Source of the DNA: Rhodanobacteraceae bacterium
Lineage (GTDB): Bacteria > Pseudomonadota > Gammaproteobacteria > Xanthomonadales > Ahniellaceae
Length of the DNA: 64,000 nt
NCBI GenBank assembly: GCA_016708465.1
Contig: JADJFT010000010.1
Location: 1-64,000, forward strand
Direction of reading: 5' to 3'
The notes beneath the pieces were generated by a model that saw nothing but the letters and a program-made list of their open reading frames with translations, was not told the origin of the DNA and searched no databases. A program made the translations under genes and the position numbers. This document shows, piece after piece, positions 56,270 to 64,000 of the stretch (position 1 is the stretch's first letter; each line of letters opens with the position of its first letter).

Positions 56270-57675
56270 GCCGCCGCCTCCTGTTGATAGCGACGTGGAT
56301 CAGTGATCACGCCAGCAATCGCAGACGCCGCAGCTGTCGCCGGGCTAGCGAGCACAGTGCTCACGCCCATGCCCTGACGGCCTTCGAAATTGCGGTTGCT
56401 GGTACTGACCACGAGTTCACCCGGCTTCGCGATATCGCCGTTCATGCCAAGACACATCGAACAGCCCGGTTCACGCCATTCCGCACCGGCGGTCCGGAAG
56501 ACAGCATCCAAGCCTTCCGCCTCGGCCTCACGCTTGATGCGCTCGGAACCGGGCACGACCAGCATGCGCACATGCGCAGCGACACGCCGTCCGGCGAGGA
56601 TCGCCGCGGCATCACGCAAGTCGTTGATGCGCGAATTCGTGCAACTGCCGACGAACACGACGTCGACGCGCACCCCGGTGATCAACGCGCCCGGCGTCAC
56701 GCGCATGTACTCGAATGCGCGTGCGTTGCTTGCCGAAAGCGCTGGCAGTGGCGCATCGATCGCAATCACTTTTCCGGGGTCGATACCCCAAGTCACGCTC
56801 GGCGCCACCTCGCCGGCATCAATCTCGACGGTTTTGTCGAAGCGTGCGTCATCGTCACTGCGATACCACCGCCAGTGCTTCGCCGCTGCCTCGAAGGCAT
56901 CACCTTGCGGCACTTGGCGACGACCGCGCAACCATTCGATGGTCGTGCCATCAGCACCGATCAGACCAGCACGCGCGCCCATCTCAATCGACATGTTGCA
57001 CAAGGTCATGCGTTCTTCCATCGTCAATGCGCGCACCGCATCACCACGGAACTCGATGACATGACCGGTGCCGCCAGCGACGCCGACCTGTCCGGCAATG
57101 TGCAGTGTCAGGTCCTTGGCACTGATGCCAACCGGCAACTGGCCACGCACAATCACCGCCATCGTCTTTGGCTTGTGCTGAAGCAGGCATTGCGTAGCCA
57201 GAACATGCCCGACCTCGGTACTGCCGATGCCGAAGGCAAGCGCGCCGAAGGCACCATGCGTGCTGGTGTGGCTGTCGCCGCAGACGATGGTCATGCCCGG
57301 TTGGGTCGCGCCAAGTTCCGGCGCCATCACATGCACGATGCCGCGATCAGGCGAATCGTAGCCGTGCAGGGACACGCCAAAATCGCTGCAATTTCGAATC
57401 AGTGCGTCGACTTGCTGCTCGGTCGCGGTATCGAGATACGTGCGCGAACCATCGGCACGCACCGGGGTAGTCGGCGTCGAATGATCAAGCGTCGCCAGCG
57501 TGCGGCTCGGCTGGCGCACGCGCAGACCGCGCTCGCGCAGGAGCGAGAACGCCTGCGGTGATGTCACCTCGTGAACCAGATGCAAATCGATATAGAGCAT
57601 CGCTGGCAGACCGTCCGTATCGGCTTCGACCAGATGCGCCTGCCAGAGTTTTTCAAACAACGTCGTCGCCGTCAT
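56266..57675 (-). CDS. leuC: 3-isopropylmalate dehydratase large subunit
   Basis: 469 aa. An aconitase-family Fe-S enzyme: YIDLHLVHEVTSPQAF, VCGDSHTSTHGAFGALAFGI, FVGSCTNSRINDLRDAA and the cluster cysteines in GCSMCLGMNGD, with RNFEGRQGMG. Overlaps leuA and leuD by four bases each. Intact. Confidence 0.97.
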   Translation of the reverse strand: MTATTLFEKLWQAHLVEADTDGLPAMLYIDLHLVHEVTSPQAFSLLRERGLRVRQPSRTLATLDHSTPTTPVRADGSRTYLDTATEQQVDALIRNCSDFGVSLHGYDSPDRGIVHVMAPELGATQPGMTIVCGDSHTSTHGAFGALAFGIGSTEVGHVLATQCLLQHKPKTMAVIVRGQLPVGISAKDLTLHIAGQVGVAGGTGHVIEFRGDAVRALTMEERMTLCNMSIEMGARAGLIGADGTTIEWLRGRRQVPQGDAFEAAAKHWRWYRSDDDARFDKTVEIDAGEVAPSVTWGIDPGKVIAIDAPLPALSASNARAFEYMRVTPGALITGVRVDVVFVGSCTNSRINDLRDAAAILAGRRVAAHVRMLVVPGSERIKREAEAEGLDAVFRTAGAEWREPGCSMCLGMNGDIAKPGELVVSTSNRNFEGRQGMGVSTVLASPATAAASAIAGVITDPRRYQQEAAA

Positions 57676-59237
57676 GGCTCGGTTCCCGTGGCGGCAAGCT
57701 GCGCCTGACGCTCGCGCGCAGCGTTGACGCTGCAGATACGATTGATCGCTTCGAGCAAAGCGCGCGCCGAGGCTTCGATGACATCGGTGCTGACCGCTTG
57801 GCCGCGATATTCGCGACCTTCGTGCACTACGCGCACACTGGCGCGACCCTGGGCGTCACCGCCGCTGGTCACGCTTTGCAACGCGAACTCCTGAACGCTG
57901 ATGTGCACGCCAGTCGCCCGTGTCAGTGCATTGGCGATGGCATCAACCGGGCCATCACCGACCGCCGCTTCCCGCACCGTCCGGCCACTGGCGTCGCACA
58001 ACGCAATGCTCGCGGTCGGCTCGTTGCGAGTGCCGATGGCAGTCGCGACATGCAGCGCATCCATTGTCCACGGCTGGTCGGCACCATCTTCCACGCCCAA
58101 CCACAAGGCTTCGAGATCGGCATCGAAGACTTCCTTCTTGCGATCCGCCAGTCGCTTGTAGGCGACCATCAAGGCATCGAGATGGCTGTCTTCGATCGCA
58201 TAGCCAAGCGTCGCCAGACGATCGCGCACAGCGGCACGTCCGCTGTGCTTGCCGAGCACGAGTGACGAACCCGGCACGCCGACATCTTCCGGCTTCATGA
58301 TTTCGTAAGTACTGCGGTCGGCGATCATGCCGTGCTGGTGGATTCCGGACTCATGCGCAAACGCGTTTTCGCCGACGATCGCCTTGTTGCGCGGAATCCC
58401 TTGGCCAATAAACGACGACAGCAGCCGCGCGGCGCTATACAGGCGCGGCGTGCGGATATGCGTCTGCACCGGGTAGCGATCTGGACGCGTACGCACAGCC
58501 ATCACGATTTCTTCGAGCGCCGCATTCCCAGCGCGCTCGCCGATACCAGTCAACGTGCATTCGACTTGGCGCGCACCTGCCTCGACCGCCGCCAACGAGT
58601 TCGCGACAGCAAGCCCGAGATCGTCGTGACAGTGGGTACTGATGGTGACGCCATCGATGCCGACGACATCACGTTTGAGCAGGCGGATCAGCGCGCCGTA
58701 TTCACCCGGTGTAGTGAAGCCGACGGTATCTGGCACGTTGATGGTGCTTGCGCCGGCGGCAATCACGGCATTGAACAGGCGTACCAGGAACTCCGGCTCG
58801 GTGCGGGTTGCGTCCTCGGCCGAAAACTCAACGTCGGCACACAGCGCACGGGCATGGCGAACGCCAGCGACGGCGCGTTCGACCACCTCGTCGGCAGTCA
58901 TGCGCAACTTCATCTCGCGGTGGATCGGGCTCGATGCGATGAAGACATGGATGCGCGGATGTGCGGCATCCTTCAGCGCCGCCGCGGTGGCGCGGATATC
59001 GGCGTCGTTGCAACGCGCCAATCCGCAGATGCGGGCATCGCGCACGCTGCGTGCAATCGCCTGTACCGCGTCGAAGTCATCCTCGGAGGCGTTCGGATAG
59101 CCAGCTTCGATCACGTCGACACCAAGCGATTGCAAGGCTTCAGCGATACGCAGTTTCTGCATCCGATTCAAGGTGCAACCGGGGCTCTGTTCGCCGTCAC
59201 GCAACGTGGTATCGAAAATCAGCAGGCGATCGTTCAT
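57672..59237 (-). CDS. leuA: 2-isopropylmalate synthase
   Basis: LeuA is the committed step to leucine. 521 aa. It starts MNDRLLIFDTTLRDGEQSPG, with DVIEAGYPNASEDDF, STHCHDDLGLAVANSLAAVE and QVECTLTGIGERAGNAALEE. The C-terminal regulatory domain, which binds leucine for feedback, is present up to about residue 515. The start ATG 59237 overlaps a 32-codon upstream ORF stop by ATGA. The operon is leuA-leuC-leuD-leuB and is preceded by a leader-peptide attenuator. Confidence 0.97.
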   Translation of the reverse strand: MNDRLLIFDTTLRDGEQSPGCTLNRMQKLRIAEALQSLGVDVIEAGYPNASEDDFDAVQAIARSVRDARICGLARCNDADIRATAAALKDAAHPRIHVFIASSPIHREMKLRMTADEVVERAVAGVRHARALCADVEFSAEDATRTEPEFLVRLFNAVIAAGASTINVPDTVGFTTPGEYGALIRLLKRDVVGIDGVTISTHCHDDLGLAVANSLAAVEAGARQVECTLTGIGERAGNAALEEIVMAVRTRPDRYPVQTHIRTPRLYSAARLLSSFIGQGIPRNKAIVGENAFAHESGIHQHGMIADRSTYEIMKPEDVGVPGSSLVLGKHSGRAAVRDRLATLGYAIEDSHLDALMVAYKRLADRKKEVFDADLEALWLGVEDGADQPWTMDALHVATAIGTRNEPTASIALCDASGRTVREAAVGDGPVDAIANALTRATGVHISVQEFALQSVTSGGDAQGRASVRVVHEGREYRGQAVSTDVIEASARALLEAINRICSVNAARERQAQLAATGTEP

Positions 59238-59332
59238 CGACGTCGACTCCGTACCGGAATTGGCTGCAGGCGCGTACGTGGCAACAGAAACGATGCGAAC
59301 AGTTGCTCGAGCAGTGCGATCAAACGCTTCAT
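59234..59332 (-). CDS. 32-codon ORF translationally coupled to leuA
   Basis: The frame reads MKRLIALLEQLFASFLLPRT and RLQPIPVRSRRR, with seven leucines and a basic tail. It begins 32 bases after the T run of the leu attenuator. Its TGA overlaps the leuA ATG (ATGA), so ribosomes ending here would restart on leuA. No family is recognised. It could be a small peptide, a translational enhancer for leuA, or a second control element. Confidence 0.5.
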   Translation of the reverse strand: MKRLIALLEQLFASFLLPRTRLQPIPVRSRRR

Positions 59333-59363
59333 AGTGAGGTCCTCGTCGGGTTGGATCTGGGCG

Positions 59364-59397
59364 AAAAAAAACCCCGCGCCGTTGCCGGTGCGGGGTT
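59364..59397 (-). terminator. Attenuator terminator of the leu leader
   Basis: On the minus strand AACCCCGC-A-CCG, loop GCAA, CGG-C-GCGGGGTT is followed by eight T in a row. The 5' arm CCCGCA can pair instead with TGCGGG (complement 59446-59451) in the leader ORF, just after the leucine codons, forming the antiterminator. Confidence 0.85.
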
Positions 59398-59425
59398 CTG
59401 GATTCCTGGTTTCGTCGCTGCTGTT

Positions 59426-59551
59426 CTAGGTCGAAAAGGCGCCATCCCGCAATGTCGGCGGAATAAGAAGCAGACCAAGAAGTACCGCGCACGCGACCGT
59501 TCGCACGCTGGCGCGCGGCAAGTACAGTTCGTGGTGCAGTGCGGTGTTCAT
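59426..59551 (-). CDS. leuL: leu operon leader peptide
   Basis: 41 codons from ATG 59551: MNTALHHELYLPRASV, then RTVACAVLLGLLLIPP. Codons 23-30 read GTA CTT CTT GGT CTG CTT CTT ATT, that is Val-Leu-Leu-Gly-Leu-Leu-Leu-Ile; nine of 41 residues are Leu, and CTT, GTA and ATT are rare choices in this GC-rich sequence. It lies directly in front of the terminator hairpin. This is the classical control region for attenuation by charged tRNA-Leu (probably also Val/Ile). The start codon is 31 bases after a TTGACA box. Confidence 0.85.
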   Translation of the reverse strand: MNTALHHELYLPRASVRTVACAVLLGLLLIPPTLRDGAFST

Positions 59552-59554
59552 GGC

Positions 59555-59587
59555 CCGAAGCTCGCATGCGTTCGCGCGAGCTGTCAA
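59555..59587 (-). promoter_or_regulatory. Promoter of the leu leader-leuACDB transcript
   Basis: A perfect -35 box TTGACA (complement 59582-59587), a 19-base gap, then AGCTTCGG (59555-59562), followed three bases later by the leader ATG. No strong TATAAT match is seen at usual spacing. The same layout occurs in the divergent ilv promoter. Confidence 0.6.
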
Positions 59588-59592
59588 GCCTA

Positions 59593-59608
59593 ATTCCGAG
59601 ATCGGAAT
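59593..59608. promoter_or_regulatory. Palindrome upstream of the leu promoter
   Basis: ATTCCGA-GA-TCGGAAT, a perfect seven-base inverted repeat, lies five bases upstream of the leu -35 box and about 106 bases from the ilv -35 box. Its place and symmetry fit an activator or Lrp/LysR-type site; the protein is unknown. Confidence 0.45.
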
Positions 59609-59714
59609 ACGCCGTGTGCACCATCAACCCACCGCCCTAATAGAGCTCACGCGAGCGTGCGACGGCTTCGTCGAGCGGCCACATAGGTTTTGCTGCGGCG
59701 CGCAATATTTGTGC

Positions 59715-59747
59715 TTGACAACTCCAGAACTTCGCCCTTAGCTTCGG
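59715..59747 (+). promoter_or_regulatory. Promoter of the ilv leader-ilvDCB transcript
   Basis: Perfect TTGACA (59715-59720), 19 bases, then AGCTTCGG (59740-59747), four bases before the leader ATG at 59752. The best -10 match overlaps TAGCTT and is weak. The layout mirrors the leu promoter. Confidence 0.6.
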
Positions 59748-59751
59748 AGTC

Positions 59752-59886
59752 ATGACGACTTTCCCGGCCAAGCTGTACGCACGTAACGACAACTCGATGT
59801 CGCTGCCGTGCATGGCTGCAATTCGCATGCTCACCCTCGTAGTACTTATTCGTAGCTCTGCCGAGCGGGATGAGTGCTTGACCTGA
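59752..59886 (+). CDS. ilvL: ilv operon leader peptide
   Basis: 44 codons: MTTFPAKLYARNDNSMSLPC and MAAIRMLTLVVLIRSSAERD. Codons 27-33 read CTC ACC CTC GTA GTA CTT ATT, that is Leu-Thr-Leu-Val-Val-Leu-Ile, so six of seven are branched-chain residues. Internal in-frame ATGs at codons 16, 21 and 26 could be the real start, since ATG 59752 has only a GGAG two bases upstream. It precedes a strong hairpin and ilvD. It is an attenuation control region for Leu/Val/Ile. Confidence 0.8.
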   Translation: MTTFPAKLYARNDNSMSLPCMAAIRMLTLVVLIRSSAERDECLT

Positions 59887-59912
59887 TGTAAGACGACGAA
59901 ATCAGGACTCCA

Positions 59913-59947
59913 CGAAAACCCCGCTCCGCAAGGAAGCGGGGTTTTCG
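59913..59947 (+). terminator. Attenuator terminator of the ilv leader
   Basis: CGAAAACCCCGCT, inner CC-GCAA-GG-A, AGCGGGGTTTTCG: a perfect 13-base-pair outer stem with GCAA loop. CCCGCTC in its 5' arm (59920-59926) can pair with GAGCGGG (59863-59869) just after the control codons, giving the antiterminator. The T run is four bases and lies in the stem. Confidence 0.8.
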
Positions 59948-59987
59948 CGTTCATGGAGTCTGGTTTCTCTACTGCAGAGAGATCCAG

Positions 59988-61631
59988 ATGCGTAGCAATG
60001 CCATCAAACACGGCCCCGACCACGCTCCAGCCCGTGCGATGTTGCGCGCCACCGGGCGCGACGATGCCGCCATCGCCAAGCCCTTTGTCGCCGTGGTGCA
60101 CTCGTGGTCGGACGTGTCGCCGTGCAACTTCACGCTACGCGCTGCCGCGCAACACGTTCGCCGCGGCATCGAGGCGAACGGTGGCACCGCAATCGAGTTC
60201 AACACCGTGGCGGTGACCGATGGCATCGCCATGGGCACCGCCGGCATGCGTGCATCGCTGGTGTCGCGCGACTGGATTGCCGATTCGATCGAACTCGCCG
60301 TGAACGGCCATAGTCTCGATGCCATGGTCATCCTCTGCGGTTGCGACAAGACCATTCCCGCCGCTGCGATGGCCGCAGCACGAATCGACGTTCCGACCGT
60401 CATTCTCTACGGTGGTTCGATCGCGCATGGCGTGCATCACGGCAAGCACATCACCATCCAGGAAGTGTTCGAAGCGGTCGGCGCCCATTCGGCCGGAAAA
60501 ATCAGCGATGCCGAACTGCTATCGGTTGAGAAAGACGCCTGCCCCGGGGCCGGCGCATGCGGCGGACAGTTCACCGCAAACACGATGGCGATGGTGATGA
60601 CCGCGCTCGGCCTGTCACCGCTCGGTGCCAATGACCTGCCGGCGATTCACGTCGATCGCGCTCGCGCTGGCGAAGACTGCGGCAAGCTGGTGATGGATTG
60701 CTTCCAGCGTGGCTTCACGCCGCGTCAGGCGTTGACGCCGGCTGCATTCCGTAACGCCGCACGCTTGGTCGCCGCGACCGCAGGATCGACCAATGCAGTG
60801 TTGCATCTGTTGGCCATTGCGCACGAGGCGCAGGTGCCGTTGTCGATTGACGATTTCGATACGATCTCGGCGATCACGCCGGTCATCGCCGATCTGAAAC
60901 CGGGTGGCCGCTACACCGCGATTGAACTCAGTGCCGCCGGTGGCACCACACGCGTCGCGCAAATGCTGAAAGATGGCGGCGTGCTCGAAGACCATCCAAC
61001 GGTCGAGGGCGATTCGATGTTGGCGCTGCTTGACGCCATCGAACTCGGCGATCAGCCAGAGCCAGTGGTGTATCCACTATCGCAGCCGTTGAAGCCACGC
61101 GGCGGCTTCGCCATTCTGCGTGGTTCTCTGGCACCGGACGGCTGCATCGTGAAGCTGGCTGGCCATGGCCGCATGCGCCACGAAGGCCCAGCACGCGTCT
61201 TCGACGGCGAGCCGGCCGCATTCGCCGCCGTCCAGGCGGGCGAGATTCGAGCCGGCGATGTCGTCGTGATTCGCCACGAAGGCCCCGCCGGCGCACCCGG
61301 CATGCCGGAGATGCTGGCCGTCACCGCCGCACTGATGGGCCGCGGCCTTGGCGCCGATGTCGCCTTGATCACCGATGGCCGCTTTAGTGGCGCAACGCAT
61401 GGTCTGATGGTTGGACATATCGCCCCGGAAGCCGCACGCGGCGGGCCGATCGCGGCGATTCAGGACGGCGACACACTGGTCATCGATGTCGAAGCACGTC
61501 GCCTCGACTGCCTCGCCGACCTCTCCACTCGAACACTTAAGCAATTGCCCCCGCGCGCCACCACCGGCGTGCTCGCGAAATATGCACGATTGGTCGGATC
61601 CGCCTCGCACGGCGCGATCACGAATCCTTAA
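59988..61631 (+). CDS. ilvD: Dihydroxy-acid dehydratase
   Basis: IlvD dehydrates dihydroxy acids to the keto acids of valine and isoleucine. 547 aa with MRSNAIKHGPDHAPARAMLR, the Fe-S cysteines VILCGCDKTIPAAAMA and KDACPGAGACGGQFTANTMA, and ITDGRFSGATHGLMVGHIAP. GAGAGA lies ten bases before the ATG. It starts 40 bases after the attenuator hairpin and is first in ilvD-ilvC-ilvB. Confidence 0.97.
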   Translation: MRSNAIKHGPDHAPARAMLRATGRDDAAIAKPFVAVVHSWSDVSPCNFTLRAAAQHVRRGIEANGGTAIEFNTVAVTDGIAMGTAGMRASLVSRDWIADSIELAVNGHSLDAMVILCGCDKTIPAAAMAAARIDVPTVILYGGSIAHGVHHGKHITIQEVFEAVGAHSAGKISDAELLSVEKDACPGAGACGGQFTANTMAMVMTALGLSPLGANDLPAIHVDRARAGEDCGKLVMDCFQRGFTPRQALTPAAFRNAARLVAATAGSTNAVLHLLAIAHEAQVPLSIDDFDTISAITPVIADLKPGGRYTAIELSAAGGTTRVAQMLKDGGVLEDHPTVEGDSMLALLDAIELGDQPEPVVYPLSQPLKPRGGFAILRGSLAPDGCIVKLAGHGRMRHEGPARVFDGEPAAFAAVQAGEIRAGDVVVIRHEGPAGAPGMPEMLAVTAALMGRGLGADVALITDGRFSGATHGLMVGHIAPEAARGGPIAAIQDGDTLVIDVEARRLDCLADLSTRTLKQLPPRATTGVLAKYARLVGSASHGAITNP

Positions 61632-61667
61632 ACCACCCACGACCCGAAACTGAAGGAGATTGATCCC

Positions 61668-62699
<1,032 letters not shown>

Positions 62700-62703
62700 G
62701 CGG

Positions 62704-64000
62704 ATGACGATGACGAGCGACGACGATATTCGTAGCGGTGCCGAGTGGCTGATCCACGCGCTCGAGACTGAGGGCGTGGACACGCTGTTCGGCTATCCGG
62801 GCGGCGCCATCATGCCGGTGTACGACGCCCTCGTCGGCTCGAAGCTGCGTCACATCCTGGTACGCCATGAGCAGGGCGCGGCACTCGCCGCGGTCGGCTA
62901 CGCGCGCGCCAGCGGTCGCGTCGGCGTGTGCATGGCGACCAGCGGACCTGGTGCCACCAATTTGCTGACCGGTATCGCCGATGCGTATCTCGACTCGGTG
63001 CCGATGGTCGCCATCACTGGCCAGGTGCCGACGCATTTGATGGGAACCGACGCATTCCAGGAAGTGGATGTGTTTGGCATGTCGCTACCGATCGTGAAGC
63101 ACAGCTTCATCGTGCGCCGCACCGAGGACATCGTTGCGACCGTGCGCGAAGCTTTTGCGATTGCCGCCGAAGGTCGTCCCGGGCCGGTGTTGATCGATCT
63201 GCCGAAAGACGTGACTGTGGCGAAGTCGCCAGCACGGCCGAGCACGCGCATTGCCCAGCATCCTGCCGCACCGCATGGTCGTGACATCGCCCATGCACGC
63301 GCCTTGCTCGCTGCTGCTCAGCGCCCGGTGATCTATGCCGGCGGTGGTGTCGGCATCGCCCATGCCGAAGCGGCCTTGCAACGGTTCCATCACATGACGC
63401 GCGCACCCGCAGTCTGCACGCTCAAAGGTCTGGGCGGTGTCGACGCGAACGATCCGCTATATCTCGGCATGCTCGGCATGCACGGCAACCAGGCGGCGAA
63501 CTTCGCCGTCGATGACGCCGATTTGCTGATCGTCGTTGGCGCCCGCTTCGATGATCGTGCCACCGGCAAGCTCGACACGTTCGCACCCAAGGCACAGGTC
63601 ATCCATCTCGACGCCGACGCTGCGGAAATCGGCAAGCTGCGCCGCGCCGACGTATCTCTACACGGCGATTTGATCCGTAGCCTCGACGCGATCGCAATGC
63701 CGCTGAAGATCGATCCGTGGCGTGCGCGTTGCCAGGACTGCGGGCCCAGCATGGCTGGCGTTACGACGCACCGGGCGAGGACATTTACGCACCGCTGCTA
63801 CTGAAGCAATTGAGCGATCTCGGCGGCCCGGAAATGATTGTCAGTTGCGATGTCGGCCAGCATCAGATGTGGGTGGCCCAGCATTGCCGATTCGCACGCA
63901 TCAGCCATCACCTGTCGAGCGCCGGGCTCGGCACCATGGGCTTCGGCCTACCGGCAGCGATTGGCGCCAAGCTGGCCTGTCCCGAAGCACCGGTGGTCTG
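62704..64000 (+). pseudogene. ilvB: Acetolactate synthase large subunit, frameshifted, partial at window end
   Basis: The frame begins MTMTSDDDIRSGAEWLIHAL, with the ThDP glutamate in ILVRHEQGAALAAVGYARA, ATSGPGATNLLTGIADAYLD and VPTHLMGTDAFQEVDVFG. FAD/ThDP motifs GMLGMHGNQAANFAVDDADL and GARFDDRATGKLD are also present. Near 63750 one base is lost or gained, and the protein continues in another frame as EDIYAPLLLKQLSDLGGP, VSCDVGQHQMWVAQHCRF and LGTMGFGLPAAIGAKLA. The rest, with the small subunit, lies beyond the window. It is the last visible gene of the ilv operon. Confidence 0.93.

Noticed and set aside
58332..59429. 365-codon plus-strand frame across leuA and its leader
   Set aside because: Antisense to leuA, and to the leader and hairpin; no domain is recognisable.

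Overview
The window is a GC-rich chromosomal segment from a gammaproteobacterium, most likely Xanthomonadales (Lysobacterales, Rhodanobacteraceae-like). The lineage call is inference. It rests on the coaBC-dut-algC cluster with a long membrane-anchored AlgC, the comF/bioB-bioF-bioH-bioC block, rubredoxin-thiE-hemL, the homodimeric AceE, and a large Calx-beta protein ending in an IPTL-CTERM-like sorting tail. Almost everything is core chromosome. The accessory elements are small: a VapBC pair, an Mrr-type endonuclease gene directly behind aceE, a solitary HEPN-like gene, and an integrase remnant at tRNA-Gln.

Layout: 0-7 kb holds the end of purH, purD, a small TonB-dependent receptor, a redoxin, a DUF2066 protein, an AI-2E family permease and hda. 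7-16.7 kb holds an SDR, tsaD-folB-folK, a DUF6159 membrane protein, comF, the biotin genes and a Na+/H+ antiporter-like protein. 16.7-28.6 kb holds an HD-like protein, radC, coaBC-dut-algC, yajD, vapBC, mrr, aceE and small conserved genes. 28.7-37 kb holds a TraB/GumN protein, bioD, msrC-tfoX, a hemolysin III homologue, LOG and rhodanese proteins, and a two-component system beside cytochrome b561 and PepSY genes. 37-44 kb is one Calx-beta repeat protein. 44-54.5 kb holds the integrase remnant, tRNA-Gln, rpsI-rplM, PilZ, DUF192, SirB1, rubredoxin, thiE, hemL and a degenerate GGDEF/EAL protein. 54.6-64 kb is the branched-chain amino acid region: leuABCD on the minus strand and ilvDCB on the plus strand, read divergently.

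The best regulatory discovery is in the 750 bp between leuA and ilvD. Each divergent transcript begins with a short leader peptide too short or too weak for routine gene calling. The leu leader is 41 codons and carries a Val-Leu-Leu-Gly-Leu-Leu-Leu-Ile run. The ilv leader is 44 codons and carries Leu-Thr-Leu-Val-Val-Leu-Ile. Each is followed by a GC-rich hairpin capped by a GCAA tetraloop, and each has a complementary antiterminator strand just after the control codons. The two promoters share the same layout: TTGACA, 19 bases, AGCTTCGG. A 32-codon ORF overlaps the leuA start by ATGA.

Caution: many housekeeping genes carry one to five single-base frameshifts (purD, hda, comF, ilvB and others). 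One repeat of the Calx-beta gene is replaced by unnatural C/G runs. This pattern points to an error-prone draft assembly more than to biological decay. Genes marked pseudogene here are broken as read and may be intact in the organism.
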